This document shows, piece after piece, positions 8,704 to 16,215 of a stretch of 64,000 bases of DNA. The notes under the pieces are model-generated. The model was not told where the DNA came from. It did not search any database and saw nothing but the letters and a program-made list of their open reading frames with translations. This stretch comes from JAJVHZ01 sp041395385. GTDB lineage: Bacteria > Pseudomonadota > Gammaproteobacteria > JAJPIJ01. Within the stretch, counting starts at the first letter, position 1. The number at the start of each line of letters is the position of its first letter. The translations under genes were made by a program, and so were the position numbers. Location: positions 1-64,000 of the forward strand of contig JAWLAN010000021.1 of NCBI GenBank assembly GCA_041395385.1, written 5' to 3'.

Positions 8704-9732
8704 TCAGCGTTGCTTGGACGAGGCGAAGTCGGCCGGCTTCTCGGAGCCGTCGCCGGGGACCATCGCGCCAGCGCCGCGCCGCGCGTCGAGCCAGCCGCGG
8801 ATCCGGCCGGGCAGGCCGATGAGCCCGTCGGGCAGGTAGAACATCGCGGCGATCAGGATGCAGCCGTAAATCAGCGGGCGCCACTGCTCGGCCTCGCGGA
8901 ACAGCTCGTTCAGCACCGACAGCACCACGACGCCGACGATGGGTCCGGAGAATCGGCTCACGCCTCCCACGATGACCCAGATGAGAACGTAGACCATGGC
9001 GGCGACGTCGAACTGCGACGGGTTGGCCGTGCCGTAATAGTGGCAGAAGAGCGCACCGGCGAGCCCGGCGAAGAACGACGCGATGACGAAGGCCAGGGCC
9101 CTGTAGCGCCAGGTGTCCACGCCGACGGATTCCGCGAGCGGAGCGCGCCAGTGGATCGCATTCATGGTCAGGCCGATCCGCGAGTTCTCCAGGCGATACA
9201 GGATGTACAGGCTGATACTCACGATGATCAGCGTCAGGTAGTAGTACGGTATCGGCTCGTAGAAGGCGATCGGCCCAACTCCGGGCAGCGTGAGCTCCGG
9301 GGAGGGGATGAGCTTGATGCCCTTCGGACCCCCGAAGGGCACCGTGAAGTACGTCCAGCTCAGCCGGATAGCCTCGCCGGCGGCGAACGAGCCGATGAGG
9401 AAGTAGAAGCCGCTCATGCGAAACAGCGGAAAGCTCAGCGCCGCCGCGAGCCCGGCGGCGACCAGCGCGCCGCAGGGCATGGCCAGCCACACGGAGAAGC
9501 CCGCCAGCTTGGCGAGCAGCGCGCTGCCGTAGGCCCCCGCGCCCATGAGCACGACGTGCACGAGCGAATACTCCCCCGTCAGCGCCATCAACCGGTAGCT
9601 GGAGACGACGAGGATCCATACCAGCAGCGAGATCATGAAGTCCTGCTGGTGCAGCTTCAGCCCGAAGGGCAGCGCGACCATGAAGACCGCGAGCGCGAAC
9701 AGGGCCGGGAGTGCGAGCTTGGAAGGCTTCAT
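8704..9732 (-). CDS. livM: Branched-chain-type ABC transporter permease LivM
   Basis: The 342-aa integral membrane protein has about eight to ten hydrophobic helices and the BPD_transp_2 permease pattern, including YSLVHVVLMGAGAYGSALLA near the N-terminus. The ATG at 9732 lies four bases after the livH stop. It forms the translocation channel with LivH. The C-terminal 25 residues after LPGRIRGWLDARRG are polar and likely cytoplasmic. Confidence 0.92.
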   Translation of the reverse strand: MKPSKLALPALFALAVFMVALPFGLKLHQQDFMISLLVWILVVSSYRLMALTGEYSLVHVVLMGAGAYGSALLAKLAGFSVWLAMPCGALVAAGLAAALSFPLFRMSGFYFLIGSFAAGEAIRLSWTYFTVPFGGPKGIKLIPSPELTLPGVGPIAFYEPIPYYYLTLIIVSISLYILYRLENSRIGLTMNAIHWRAPLAESVGVDTWRYRALAFVIASFFAGLAGALFCHYYGTANPSQFDVAAMVYVLIWVIVGGVSRFSGPIVGVVVLSVLNELFREAEQWRPLIYGCILIAAMFYLPDGLIGLPGRIRGWLDARRGAGAMVPGDGSEKPADFASSKQR

Positions 9733-9736
9733 CCCG

Positions 9737-10606
9737 TTACTCGCTGACCCGCGTGCCCATGATGCCGGTCGGCTTGACGATGAGGACCACGAGCATGATG
9801 AGCAGTCCCATCATGGTGGCGACGGTGCCGTTCCAATAGGTCGTCACGAAGGTGTGGAAGAACGCGTAGAGCACCGCGGCGAGAACGGCGCCGGAGAGGC
9901 TGCCGATGCCGCCGACGATCGTGACGATGAACGCGGTAATGATGACGCCGTGGCCCATGTAGGGCTCCACGCGCGTAAGCGGCGCGATGAGCGCGCCGGC
10001 CACGCCGGCCATGCCGGCGCCCAGGCCCATGGCCAGCATCGAGATCCGGTCGATGTTGATGCCCTGCAGCGCCGCCGCGTCCCGGTCCTGCGCCACCGCG
10101 CGCAAGGCCCACCCGACCTTGGTCCGGGTCAGGAAGTACCAGATGCAGACCAGCAGAGCGGCGGCGATGACGAGCGCCACCAGGCGCTGATTGCCGATGG
10201 AGACGCCCGGCAGCAGATCGAGCGATCCCCGGTAGGCCGGCGGCACGTTCTTCATCAGGCCGACACCGCCCACCTGCACGGCCAGGACCTGCAGGATGAA
10301 GAGCAGACCGATGGAGTTGATGAGGCCGCCCAGCGGATTGTCGCGCATCGGTCTGAACAGCGTCCGCTCCATGAGCAGCCCGATGACGGTCACGATCAGG
10401 AAGGCGGCCAGGACCGCGGCCAGGAACGGCCAGCCCTGGCTCGCGTAGAAGTACCACACCAGGTAGGCGCCCACCATGTAGAGCTCGCCGTGGGCGAAGT
10501 TGATGATGCCCATGACGCCGAAGATGAGCACCAGGCCGACGGCCATCAGCGCGAAGAACGCGCTGGCGACCAGTGCATTCACGCAGGTCTGGAGGATGAT
10601 ATCCAA
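9737..10606 (-). CDS. livH: Branched-chain-type ABC transporter permease LivH
   Basis: The 289-aa permease begins MDIILQTCVNALVASAFFAL, and GIINFAHGELYMVGAY is the classic LivH signature. The start codon is TTG at 10606 with AGGGA about ten bases upstream; no better start lies downstream because the first helix begins at once. It pairs with LivM in the membrane. A strong hairpin separates this gene from livK upstream. Confidence 0.9.
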   Translation of the reverse strand: MDIILQTCVNALVASAFFALMAVGLVLIFGVMGIINFAHGELYMVGAYLVWYFYASQGWPFLAAVLAAFLIVTVIGLLMERTLFRPMRDNPLGGLINSIGLLFILQVLAVQVGGVGLMKNVPPAYRGSLDLLPGVSIGNQRLVALVIAAALLVCIWYFLTRTKVGWALRAVAQDRDAAALQGINIDRISMLAMGLGAGMAGVAGALIAPLTRVEPYMGHGVIITAFIVTIVGGIGSLSGAVLAAVLYAFFHTFVTTYWNGTVATMMGLLIMLVVLIVKPTGIMGTRVSE

Positions 10607-10624
10607 TTAACGATCCCTGAAAGG

Positions 10625-10658
10625 GCGGCCGGCGGGGGCTACGCCCCCCCGACCGCCG
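10625..10658 (-). other. Intercistronic stem-loop between livK and livH
   Basis: A very GC-rich inverted repeat sits in the 81-base gap downstream of livK: GGCGG and a run of G pair with a run of C and CCGCC around a TAC loop. There is no T-tract on the minus strand. Such structures behind binding-protein genes usually stabilise the upstream message, so that more binding protein than permease is made. That role is inferred from position. Confidence 0.5.
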
Positions 10659-10687
10659 CCGCTGTCAATTGCCGGGGCTCCCGCCTC

Positions 10688-11962
10688 TCAGGCGCGCTGA
10701 TCCCACATCTGATTGCGATCACGCATGCGCTTGATCATCACGTCCTTGTTCTTCGCCCACCACGCCGGTATGTCGCCGTACTCGGCGATCACCGCCTTGC
10801 CGTCACGGATGACCACGACCGGCCACTTCCCGACCAGCGCATTGTTGATGCCCCACAGGTCCTGGCCCCACCAGTCGGCCTCTCCGAAGATGTGCGGCCA
10901 GCTCGGCTTGCCCTTCATCGCCTCCAGCACCTGCATGGGCTCGATGCTGCCCGCCATCTTCGCCGCCTCGATCCACTGCAGAACGATGGAAGGATACTCC
11001 CAGGACACCGCCGTCCAGGTTCCCGGGTGCGCGGCGTTGTAGTCGGCGAAGAACTTGTTCGGCTCCGGGAAGTTGATGAACGGCTCGTTGAGCATCGGGT
11101 CGTCGAAATCGGGGAACTGGAAGATGAAGCCCTCCATGAACTCCTTGCTGGTCTTCTCGACGATCTGCGGATAGTTGTCGCACGTGCAGGAGATCTGCAG
11201 ACCCTTGTAGCCCTGGTTGTGCAGCTGCTGGGCGATGAGGTTCACGAAGTCCGCATAGGCGGTGTCGTAGCAGAATATGTCCGGTTTCTTGGCAAGCAGC
11301 GAGGTGACCAGCGGCGCGAAGTCCGTCGTCGCCGGGTCGAAGATGTTGACGTCCACGACCTCGATCCCGGCCGCCTCGAACGCCGCCTCGTAGGTCGCCA
11401 CCGAGGGAATGCCGAGTGAATCGTTCTGCGCGCAGATGACCGCCCGCTTCGCGTCGGGGAAGTTGCGCGCCAGGTACTCCACGCCCGTGACGTTGTAGAT
11501 CGGGTGCACCTCGCAGGGCGCGAGCAGATAGGGCGTGTCCGGCGAAAGGTCGCTCGGCAGCAGCGTCGTCGCCAGCATCTTGGACTGGTTGGCGAAACGC
11601 TGGACGCCCGGCCAGGGATCCCCTCCGAGCATCATCACGAACTTCACGTCCTCCTCGCTGACCAGCTTCTTGAATCCCTGCAGCGCCTTGTCCGGCAGAT
11701 ACTCGTCGTCGAACGAGGCGATCTCCAGCGTGTAGGTGTCATCGCCGATCTTGACGCCGCCGGCGGCATTGATGTTCTTGACCAGGACCTCGCAGCCGTA
11801 CAGGCCCGGCAGCCCCCAGGCCGACACCTCGCCCGTCAGCGGAGCAAGGAACCCGATCTTCACGGTCTTGGTCGCGCCGAAACCGATACGTGGAATTACG
11901 CTGCTGCCCAATATCGCGGTGCCCGCCGTAGCGGTCAGTAAGTCTCTGCGTGTGATGCCCAT
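10688..11962 (-). CDS. livK: Periplasmic substrate-binding protein of Liv-type ABC importer, Tat-dependent
   Basis: The 424-aa product starts MGITRRDLLTATAGTAILGS, a twin-arginine signal (RRDLL) with a short hydrophobic region. The mature part is a Peripla_BP_6 domain (VKIGFLAPLTGEVSAWGLPG). Tat export implies folding in the cytoplasm before export. The ligand is not readable: members of this family bind leucine, urea, amides, aromatic acids or methylated compounds. Proximity to folD, the permease and the NMG genes suggests an amine, amide or methylated amino acid. It is the first gene of livKHMGF, after a 284-base leader that holds a GGGGGTA-type palindrome. Confidence 0.88.
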   Translation of the reverse strand: MGITRRDLLTATAGTAILGSSVIPRIGFGATKTVKIGFLAPLTGEVSAWGLPGLYGCEVLVKNINAAGGVKIGDDTYTLEIASFDDEYLPDKALQGFKKLVSEEDVKFVMMLGGDPWPGVQRFANQSKMLATTLLPSDLSPDTPYLLAPCEVHPIYNVTGVEYLARNFPDAKRAVICAQNDSLGIPSVATYEAAFEAAGIEVVDVNIFDPATTDFAPLVTSLLAKKPDIFCYDTAYADFVNLIAQQLHNQGYKGLQISCTCDNYPQIVEKTSKEFMEGFIFQFPDFDDPMLNEPFINFPEPNKFFADYNAAHPGTWTAVSWEYPSIVLQWIEAAKMAGSIEPMQVLEAMKGKPSWPHIFGEADWWGQDLWGINNALVGKWPVVVIRDGKAVIAEYGDIPAWWAKNKDVMIKRMRDRNQMWDQRA

Positions 11963-12137
11963 GGCTCAACCTCCGGATTCGTTGGCGTCTTGACGTTACG
12001 GTGCGGTGTTGCTGTCCGTCCTTATTTTGAGGGAGGGATCAGGGCGAGCGTCTGGCGCGTCCTCCCGACCCGCTAGTCTTCCAGATCGAACGGTATCGTC
12101 CGTTGCCCGTCAGGCAGCGTCAACTCGTCTGCGTGGG

Positions 12138-12153
12138 TATTCCCTTGGGGGTA
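12138..12153. promoter_or_regulatory. Imperfect palindrome upstream of livK, similar to one upstream of the NMG operon
   Basis: TATTCCCTTGGGGGTA lies in the livK leader region (gap 11963-12246). Read on the minus strand it is TACCCCCAAGGGAATA, which matches the 16-base palindrome at 27748-27763 at 12 of 16 positions. It could be a binding site for a shared regulator. The rest of the gap contains no convincing gene. Confidence 0.35.
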
Positions 12154-12246
12154 ACAACGAACGCGATTCGCCGCGTTGCCGCCGCCATGAGGATCGCCGA
12201 TCCGCTTGCGTCGCCCGCTACCCGCGAGGAGCGAATCCGCCCCGCG

Positions 12247-13173
12247 CTAGGTCCTGATCTCCGCCCCCGCCCCGTCGAACTGCCGCTCGTACTGCGATCG
12301 CTGGCGGCGAGCCGCGATCACCGTGTTGCGCATGAGGATGGCCACGGTGACCGGCCCCACTCCCCCCGGCACCGGGGTGATCCAGCCGGCGATCTTCCGG
12401 CAGGACTCGTAGTCGCAGTCGCCGACCACCTTCGGCCTTCCGGCCGCGTCGAGCACCTGATTGATGCCGATATCGATTATCACCGCACCGGGCTTGATCA
12501 TATCGGGCTGCAGCAGGCCGGGCTTTCCGACCGCCACGAACACGGCATCCGCGCGTCGCGAGTGCACGGCCACGTGCCTGGTCATGTGATGGCAGACAGT
12601 CACCGTCGCCCCCTCGGCCATCAACAGGAACGCGATCGGCTTGCCGACGATCTCCGAATGGCCAATGACGGTCACCTCCAGCCCCTGCAGCGGCACGTTC
12701 GTGCTCCTGAGCAGCTCGACGGCGGCCATCGCCGTGCACGGCCCGAGGTCCAGCTCCCGATAGACGATGTTGCCTATCGAGGCGGGATGCATGCCCTCGA
12801 CGTCCTTCAGCGGGTGGATGGCGGCCTGCAGGGCCTTGATGGAGAGATTGGCGCCTATAGGACGTTGCAGGATGACCCCGGTCACCGTCGGGTCGATGTT
12901 CATGGCATGAATCGCCGCGAGCAGGACGTCCAGGGACGTATCGCTGTCGAACCGCTTCTCCTCGAATGCAATGCCGACCTGCTCGGCGCAGCGCTTCTGA
13001 TTCCGGATGTACAGATCGACCGCGGGGTCCTCGCCCACGCGCACCGACAACAGTCGCGGCGACCAACGGCTGCGTTTCAGTTCACCGACGCCCGCGGCGA
13101 CCTCTTCCAGAAGGCGCCGGGCCACGGCCCGGCCGTCGATGTCGGTGTCGTTGTCTTTGCGCATGGCATGCAT
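12247..13173 (-). CDS. folD: Divergent FolD: methylene-tetrahydrofolate dehydrogenase/cyclohydrolase
   Basis: The 308-aa protein has both FolD domains. The catalytic lysine region is present (LYIRNQKRCAEQVGI), as are the NADP-binding VTVIGHSEIVGKPIAFLLM and the C-terminal ITPVPGGVGPVTVAILMRNT. Two conserved motifs differ from the common form: QLPLP reads QRPIG, and KDVDG reads KDVEG, so the folate-binding Asp is Glu. The ATG at 13173 has GGGAGAG eight bases upstream. FolD would oxidise the methylene-tetrahydrofolate made by NMG dehydrogenase to formyl-tetrahydrofolate. It is likely a C1-island paralogue of a housekeeping FolD elsewhere. Confidence 0.88.
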   Translation of the reverse strand: MHAMRKDNDTDIDGRAVARRLLEEVAAGVGELKRSRWSPRLLSVRVGEDPAVDLYIRNQKRCAEQVGIAFEEKRFDSDTSLDVLLAAIHAMNIDPTVTGVILQRPIGANLSIKALQAAIHPLKDVEGMHPASIGNIVYRELDLGPCTAMAAVELLRSTNVPLQGLEVTVIGHSEIVGKPIAFLLMAEGATVTVCHHMTRHVAVHSRRADAVFVAVGKPGLLQPDMIKPGAVIIDIGINQVLDAAGRPKVVGDCDYESCRKIAGWITPVPGGVGPVTVAILMRNTVIAARRQRSQYERQFDGAGAEIRT

Positions 13174-13443
13174 CAAACACTCTCCCGCTGGACCCCTGCG
13201 TTCGTGCGCCGGCCATGCCGCGCGTGGCCTGGACGGCGATGCTCCCTGCCCAACGCCGAGGGGGACCCGGCGAGCCCGATGTCCGCGCGCGTGCATCGCG
13301 TTGCCGCGCGTGCTGCCGCGGCCGCATTCTCCGGCTTGCCTGTGGCGTGCGTAGCATCCCGGCCCGACAGCGGCGGGTCAATCGCTATCTGGTGATACTA
13401 CGGCGGGGGTACTGCCGCTCCGCGCCCCCGGCGGCCGGCGCTC

Positions 13444-13478
13444 GAAAAAAAGGCGGAGGACTTTGACGTCCGCCGCCT
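13444..13478 (-). terminator. Rho-independent terminator after the APC permease gene
   Basis: On the minus strand, AGGCGG (one mismatch) and GGAC pair with GTCC and CCGCCT around a six-base loop, followed by a run of T (the A-run at 13445-13450 on the plus strand). It lies about 30 bases after the permease stop. The rest of the gap to folD (13174-13443) shows no gene and should hold the folD promoter; a single GGGGGTA half-site occurs near 13405. Confidence 0.8.
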
Positions 13479-13509
13479 GAAGCTTCCGAAGGAAGGGAGG
13501 TTTACGGGG

Positions 13510-15147
13510 TTATGCGAAAATGCGATTCGCGATGATGGCCACGGCGATGCCTGCCGCCAGTGTCACGTACGGCAGCATGCCGGCCTTGGTGTTCTTGAAA
13601 TCGGCCTCGCTGCGGATATTCAGGTCTTCCAGCATCTCCGGAGGGAACTTGCCGCCGTCGGTGACGTAGTGGCGGAACATGAACACCGGGATGACGAGCG
13701 CGATGAACACGAGCGCCGTCATCAGCGTGCCCGGACCCCAGACGTTGGCGCCGGCCCCGAGCAGCGCCATGTTGACGAAGCTGAGCACCACGCCCACCGC
13801 GAGCATGGAGTTGGGCGCCTTCCACGGCCGCTGGACGTGCCCGCTGTCGATGCGGTGGATCCACCCGGCATTGAGGTTGAGGAAGTTGAAGACGATGTAG
13901 CAGCAGTTCGACACCGCCAGCACGAACAGGTAATCCGACATCATCAGCAGGATGAGATTGAAGCCGAGATCGGTCCACATTGCCCGTGTGGGCGCGCCCC
14001 ACTGGTTGGTGTGCGACAGGTACTTCGGCAGCCAGCCGTCGACGCCGCCCTGGTAGAGCGTGCGCGAGCTTCCCGCCATGGAGGTCATGATGGCGAGGAT
14101 GAGCGCGAGGATGAGCATGATGACCATGAGGTTGAAGATCACCCCCGAGGTGCCGCCGCCGACCATGGTCGCCATGGCCGCACCCACGGCGGAGCCGTCG
14201 ACGATGCCCTCGCCGAGCATTCCCTCCACGCCCAGGGCGCCTTGAAAGCTGAAGGGCACCAGCGTGTAGACCAGGATGCAGAGCAGACCGGCGAAGAAGA
14301 TCGCCTTGAAGGTGTCGGTCTTGGGGTCCTTGAACTCGCTGGTGTAGCAGATCGCGGTCTCGAAGGCATAGGCGGACCACGCGGCGATGAACAGCCCGCC
14401 GAGGAACAGCGTCCAGCCGTGCCTGTCCCAGACCCACAGGGACTTGTCGGCGAGGTTGCCCTCGGCGTCGAACGCGATCGGCGCGAACGGCTGGAAGTTC
14501 TCCATCTGCACCTGGCCGTTCAGGAGCGGCGCGATGCCGACGATGAGCAGCGGGACGACCACCGCTATGCCCACTATGGTCTGTATGCGCGCGGTGCGCA
14601 GGATGCCGTGATGCTGGGCGGCGAAGACCAGCAGCAGGATGACTGCGCCGACGATGAAGGTGGAGTTGATGCGTATGTGCAGCCCTTCCTTCAGGCCGTC
14701 GAGATTGAGCAGCGTGATCTCCCACGTGCGTATGACCGAGTCCGCGGGCACGAGCGCGGTCAGTATGTAGCCCGCCGCCAGTCCGGAGCCGATGGCGAGC
14801 ACCGGCGTCCACGCCAGCCAGTTGCACCACACCGACACCGGCGCGATGGCCTTGCTGTAGCGCACCCACGCCGCGGCGCCATAGACCGAAGCGCCGCCCG
14901 ATTTGCTCGGAAACAGGCCCGCGATCTCCGCGTAGGTGAACGCCTGCAGGAAACCGAAGATGACGGAGATCACCCAGACCACCCACGAGGGCGAACCCAC
15001 GGTGGCGGCAATTCCGCCGATCGAGAACAAGACCAGCGCCGGCACGCCGCTGGCCACCCAGAAGGCGCCGGTCCAGCTGATGGTGCGTTGCAGGCCGGTG
15101 CCCGACCCGCCGGCCAGGCGGGAAGCTGCTGCAGCTGTGCTACTCAT
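13510..15147 (-). CDS. APC-superfamily amino acid/amine permease
   Basis: The 545-aa protein has about 12 hydrophobic segments and APC-type features, with GAFWVASGVPALVLFSIGGI in the first helix and SVWCNWLAWTPVLAIGSGLA downstream. The ATG at 15147 is preceded by AGGAGG (eight bases), making it the start; an in-frame start at 15192 is less likely. It is a secondary transporter for an amino acid or amine. Its place immediately downstream of mgdD suggests uptake of methylamine-related substrates, N-methylated amino acids or glutamate. The exact substrate cannot be inferred. Confidence 0.85.
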   Translation of the reverse strand: MSSTAAAASRLAGGSGTGLQRTISWTGAFWVASGVPALVLFSIGGIAATVGSPSWVVWVISVIFGFLQAFTYAEIAGLFPSKSGGASVYGAAAWVRYSKAIAPVSVWCNWLAWTPVLAIGSGLAAGYILTALVPADSVIRTWEITLLNLDGLKEGLHIRINSTFIVGAVILLLVFAAQHHGILRTARIQTIVGIAVVVPLLIVGIAPLLNGQVQMENFQPFAPIAFDAEGNLADKSLWVWDRHGWTLFLGGLFIAAWSAYAFETAICYTSEFKDPKTDTFKAIFFAGLLCILVYTLVPFSFQGALGVEGMLGEGIVDGSAVGAAMATMVGGGTSGVIFNLMVIMLILALILAIMTSMAGSSRTLYQGGVDGWLPKYLSHTNQWGAPTRAMWTDLGFNLILLMMSDYLFVLAVSNCCYIVFNFLNLNAGWIHRIDSGHVQRPWKAPNSMLAVGVVLSFVNMALLGAGANVWGPGTLMTALVFIALVIPVFMFRHYVTDGGKFPPEMLEDLNIRSEADFKNTKAGMLPYVTLAAGIAVAIIANRIFA

Positions 15148-15507
15148 CTCACGACCTCCTCTTATAGGTATGTTGCCGCTGTCGATGTGCATCGCCCGGT
15201 CCCACCCGGACCCGAATCCTCCTGCGGCAGTTCGCGTCTAACGTTCCCCTGCGCGCGACGCGCTGCCACGGGCGATAGTGTGGAGTGTCAGGAAAAAAAT
15301 GAGAAGGAGACAATCCTCTGCTGTGAGTAACCACTATGGAGTAGGATTCGCGGCGGCGGCCGGCGTGCGCGACCGTCGCGCGCGCGGCAGCGACGCGGTA
15401 TCGCGCCGCAGCGGACGCGGCGCGGGGCGCCGCCGTGAGGCCTTGCGATGCGCGGGCGGTGCGATCAACGTCGCGCAGGTTCATCTCGGCGGCTCGCTCG
15501 CCGCCCC
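15148..15507. other. 360-base gap between mgdD and the permease gene, no gene seen
   Basis: The first 20 bases after the mgdD stop can form a GGCGGC/GCCGCC hairpin (15488-15505) without a T-tract. Near 15285-15345 the composition turns AT-richer, with an A-run and TGACAC on the minus strand, and a permease promoter is plausible there. Short ORFs across the gap are shadows without family resemblance. Confidence 0.4.
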
Positions 15508-16215
15508 CTACAGGACGGCGAGCGCCTCGGTGCCCACGGGTACGCCGCCGAACTCCTGCATCGCGTCGAGGATGCATTCCCACCAGTACTCCGCCGAGGC
15601 GCTGTCGGCGAACAGATGGTAGGCGAGCGTGCCGTTGATGTCGGCGCGCGCGACCACGGCGCTCAGGCGCGCCACCGATGTCTGCGCGATCTCGCCGACG
15701 CCGAACTTGTGCGGGCGCAGGTCCACGCCGCAGATCTTCGCCATTGCGGCGGCCGCGTGCCGCCCGCTCAGCACGAACCAGCAGAAACCCTCCTGGCGCG
15801 GCATGGGAAAGCCGCGGGGCGACTGTGGCGGATTCTCCAGGCCGGTCCACGCCGCCAGCAACTTCTCGGGCAGGGTCGCGGTCGCGCCGAGGTCGGCGGT
15901 GATCATGAGATCATTGGCGCCGAGGCGGAACAGCGTGGCGCCGTCGGCCTGCGCCGCGCAGCGATTGATCTCCGGCACGGTCACGCCCTGCGAGAGAAGC
16001 CAGTCGGCGGCGCCCGGCCCCTTGAATCCCACGCGGCGCAGCGGCGAGAGATCGGCCAGCCCCAGGTTGCGCGCGGCGGCGGCTTCCTCGGCCCCGCCGC
16101 AGGAGGCCGCGATCGCGGCCTCGTTGCAGTCGACGAAGCGCGCCCCGAGATCGGCAAGCTTACGATAGACGAAGCTGCGCCGCGGGCGGGACTCGGGTGT
16201 CATTGGCGTGTTCAC
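15508..16215 (-). CDS. mgdD: N-methylglutamate dehydrogenase subunit D (sarcosine oxidase gamma-type, SoxG-like)
   Basis: The 235-aa product is a SoxG-family protein (GcvT-like fold): ADLSPLRRVGFKGPGAADWL near the middle, RLGANDLMI, and SVARLSAVVARADINGTLAYHL towards the C-terminus. A GTG at 16215 directly follows the mgdC stop, with AGGAG six bases before it; a later ATG at 16203 is less well placed. It is the gamma-type subunit of the heterotetrameric flavoenzyme. Its assignment to NMG dehydrogenase rather than sarcosine oxidase rests on the linked gmaS-mgsABC genes. Confidence 0.85.
   Translation of the reverse strand: MNTPMTPESRPRRSFVYRKLADLGARFVDCNEAAIAASCGGAEEAAAARNLGLADLSPLRRVGFKGPGAADWLLSQGVTVPEINRCAAQADGATLFRLGANDLMITADLGATATLPEKLLAAWTGLENPPQSPRGFPMPRQEGFCWFVLSGRHAAAAMAKICGVDLRPHKFGVGEIAQTSVARLSAVVARADINGTLAYHLFADSASAEYWWECILDAMQEFGGVPVGTEALAVL

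Noticed and set aside
12006..12257. 83-aa plus-strand frame in the livK/folD gap
   Set aside because: The sequence is Arg/Ser-rich with no ribosome-binding site, and it runs into the folD 3' end; more likely leader DNA.
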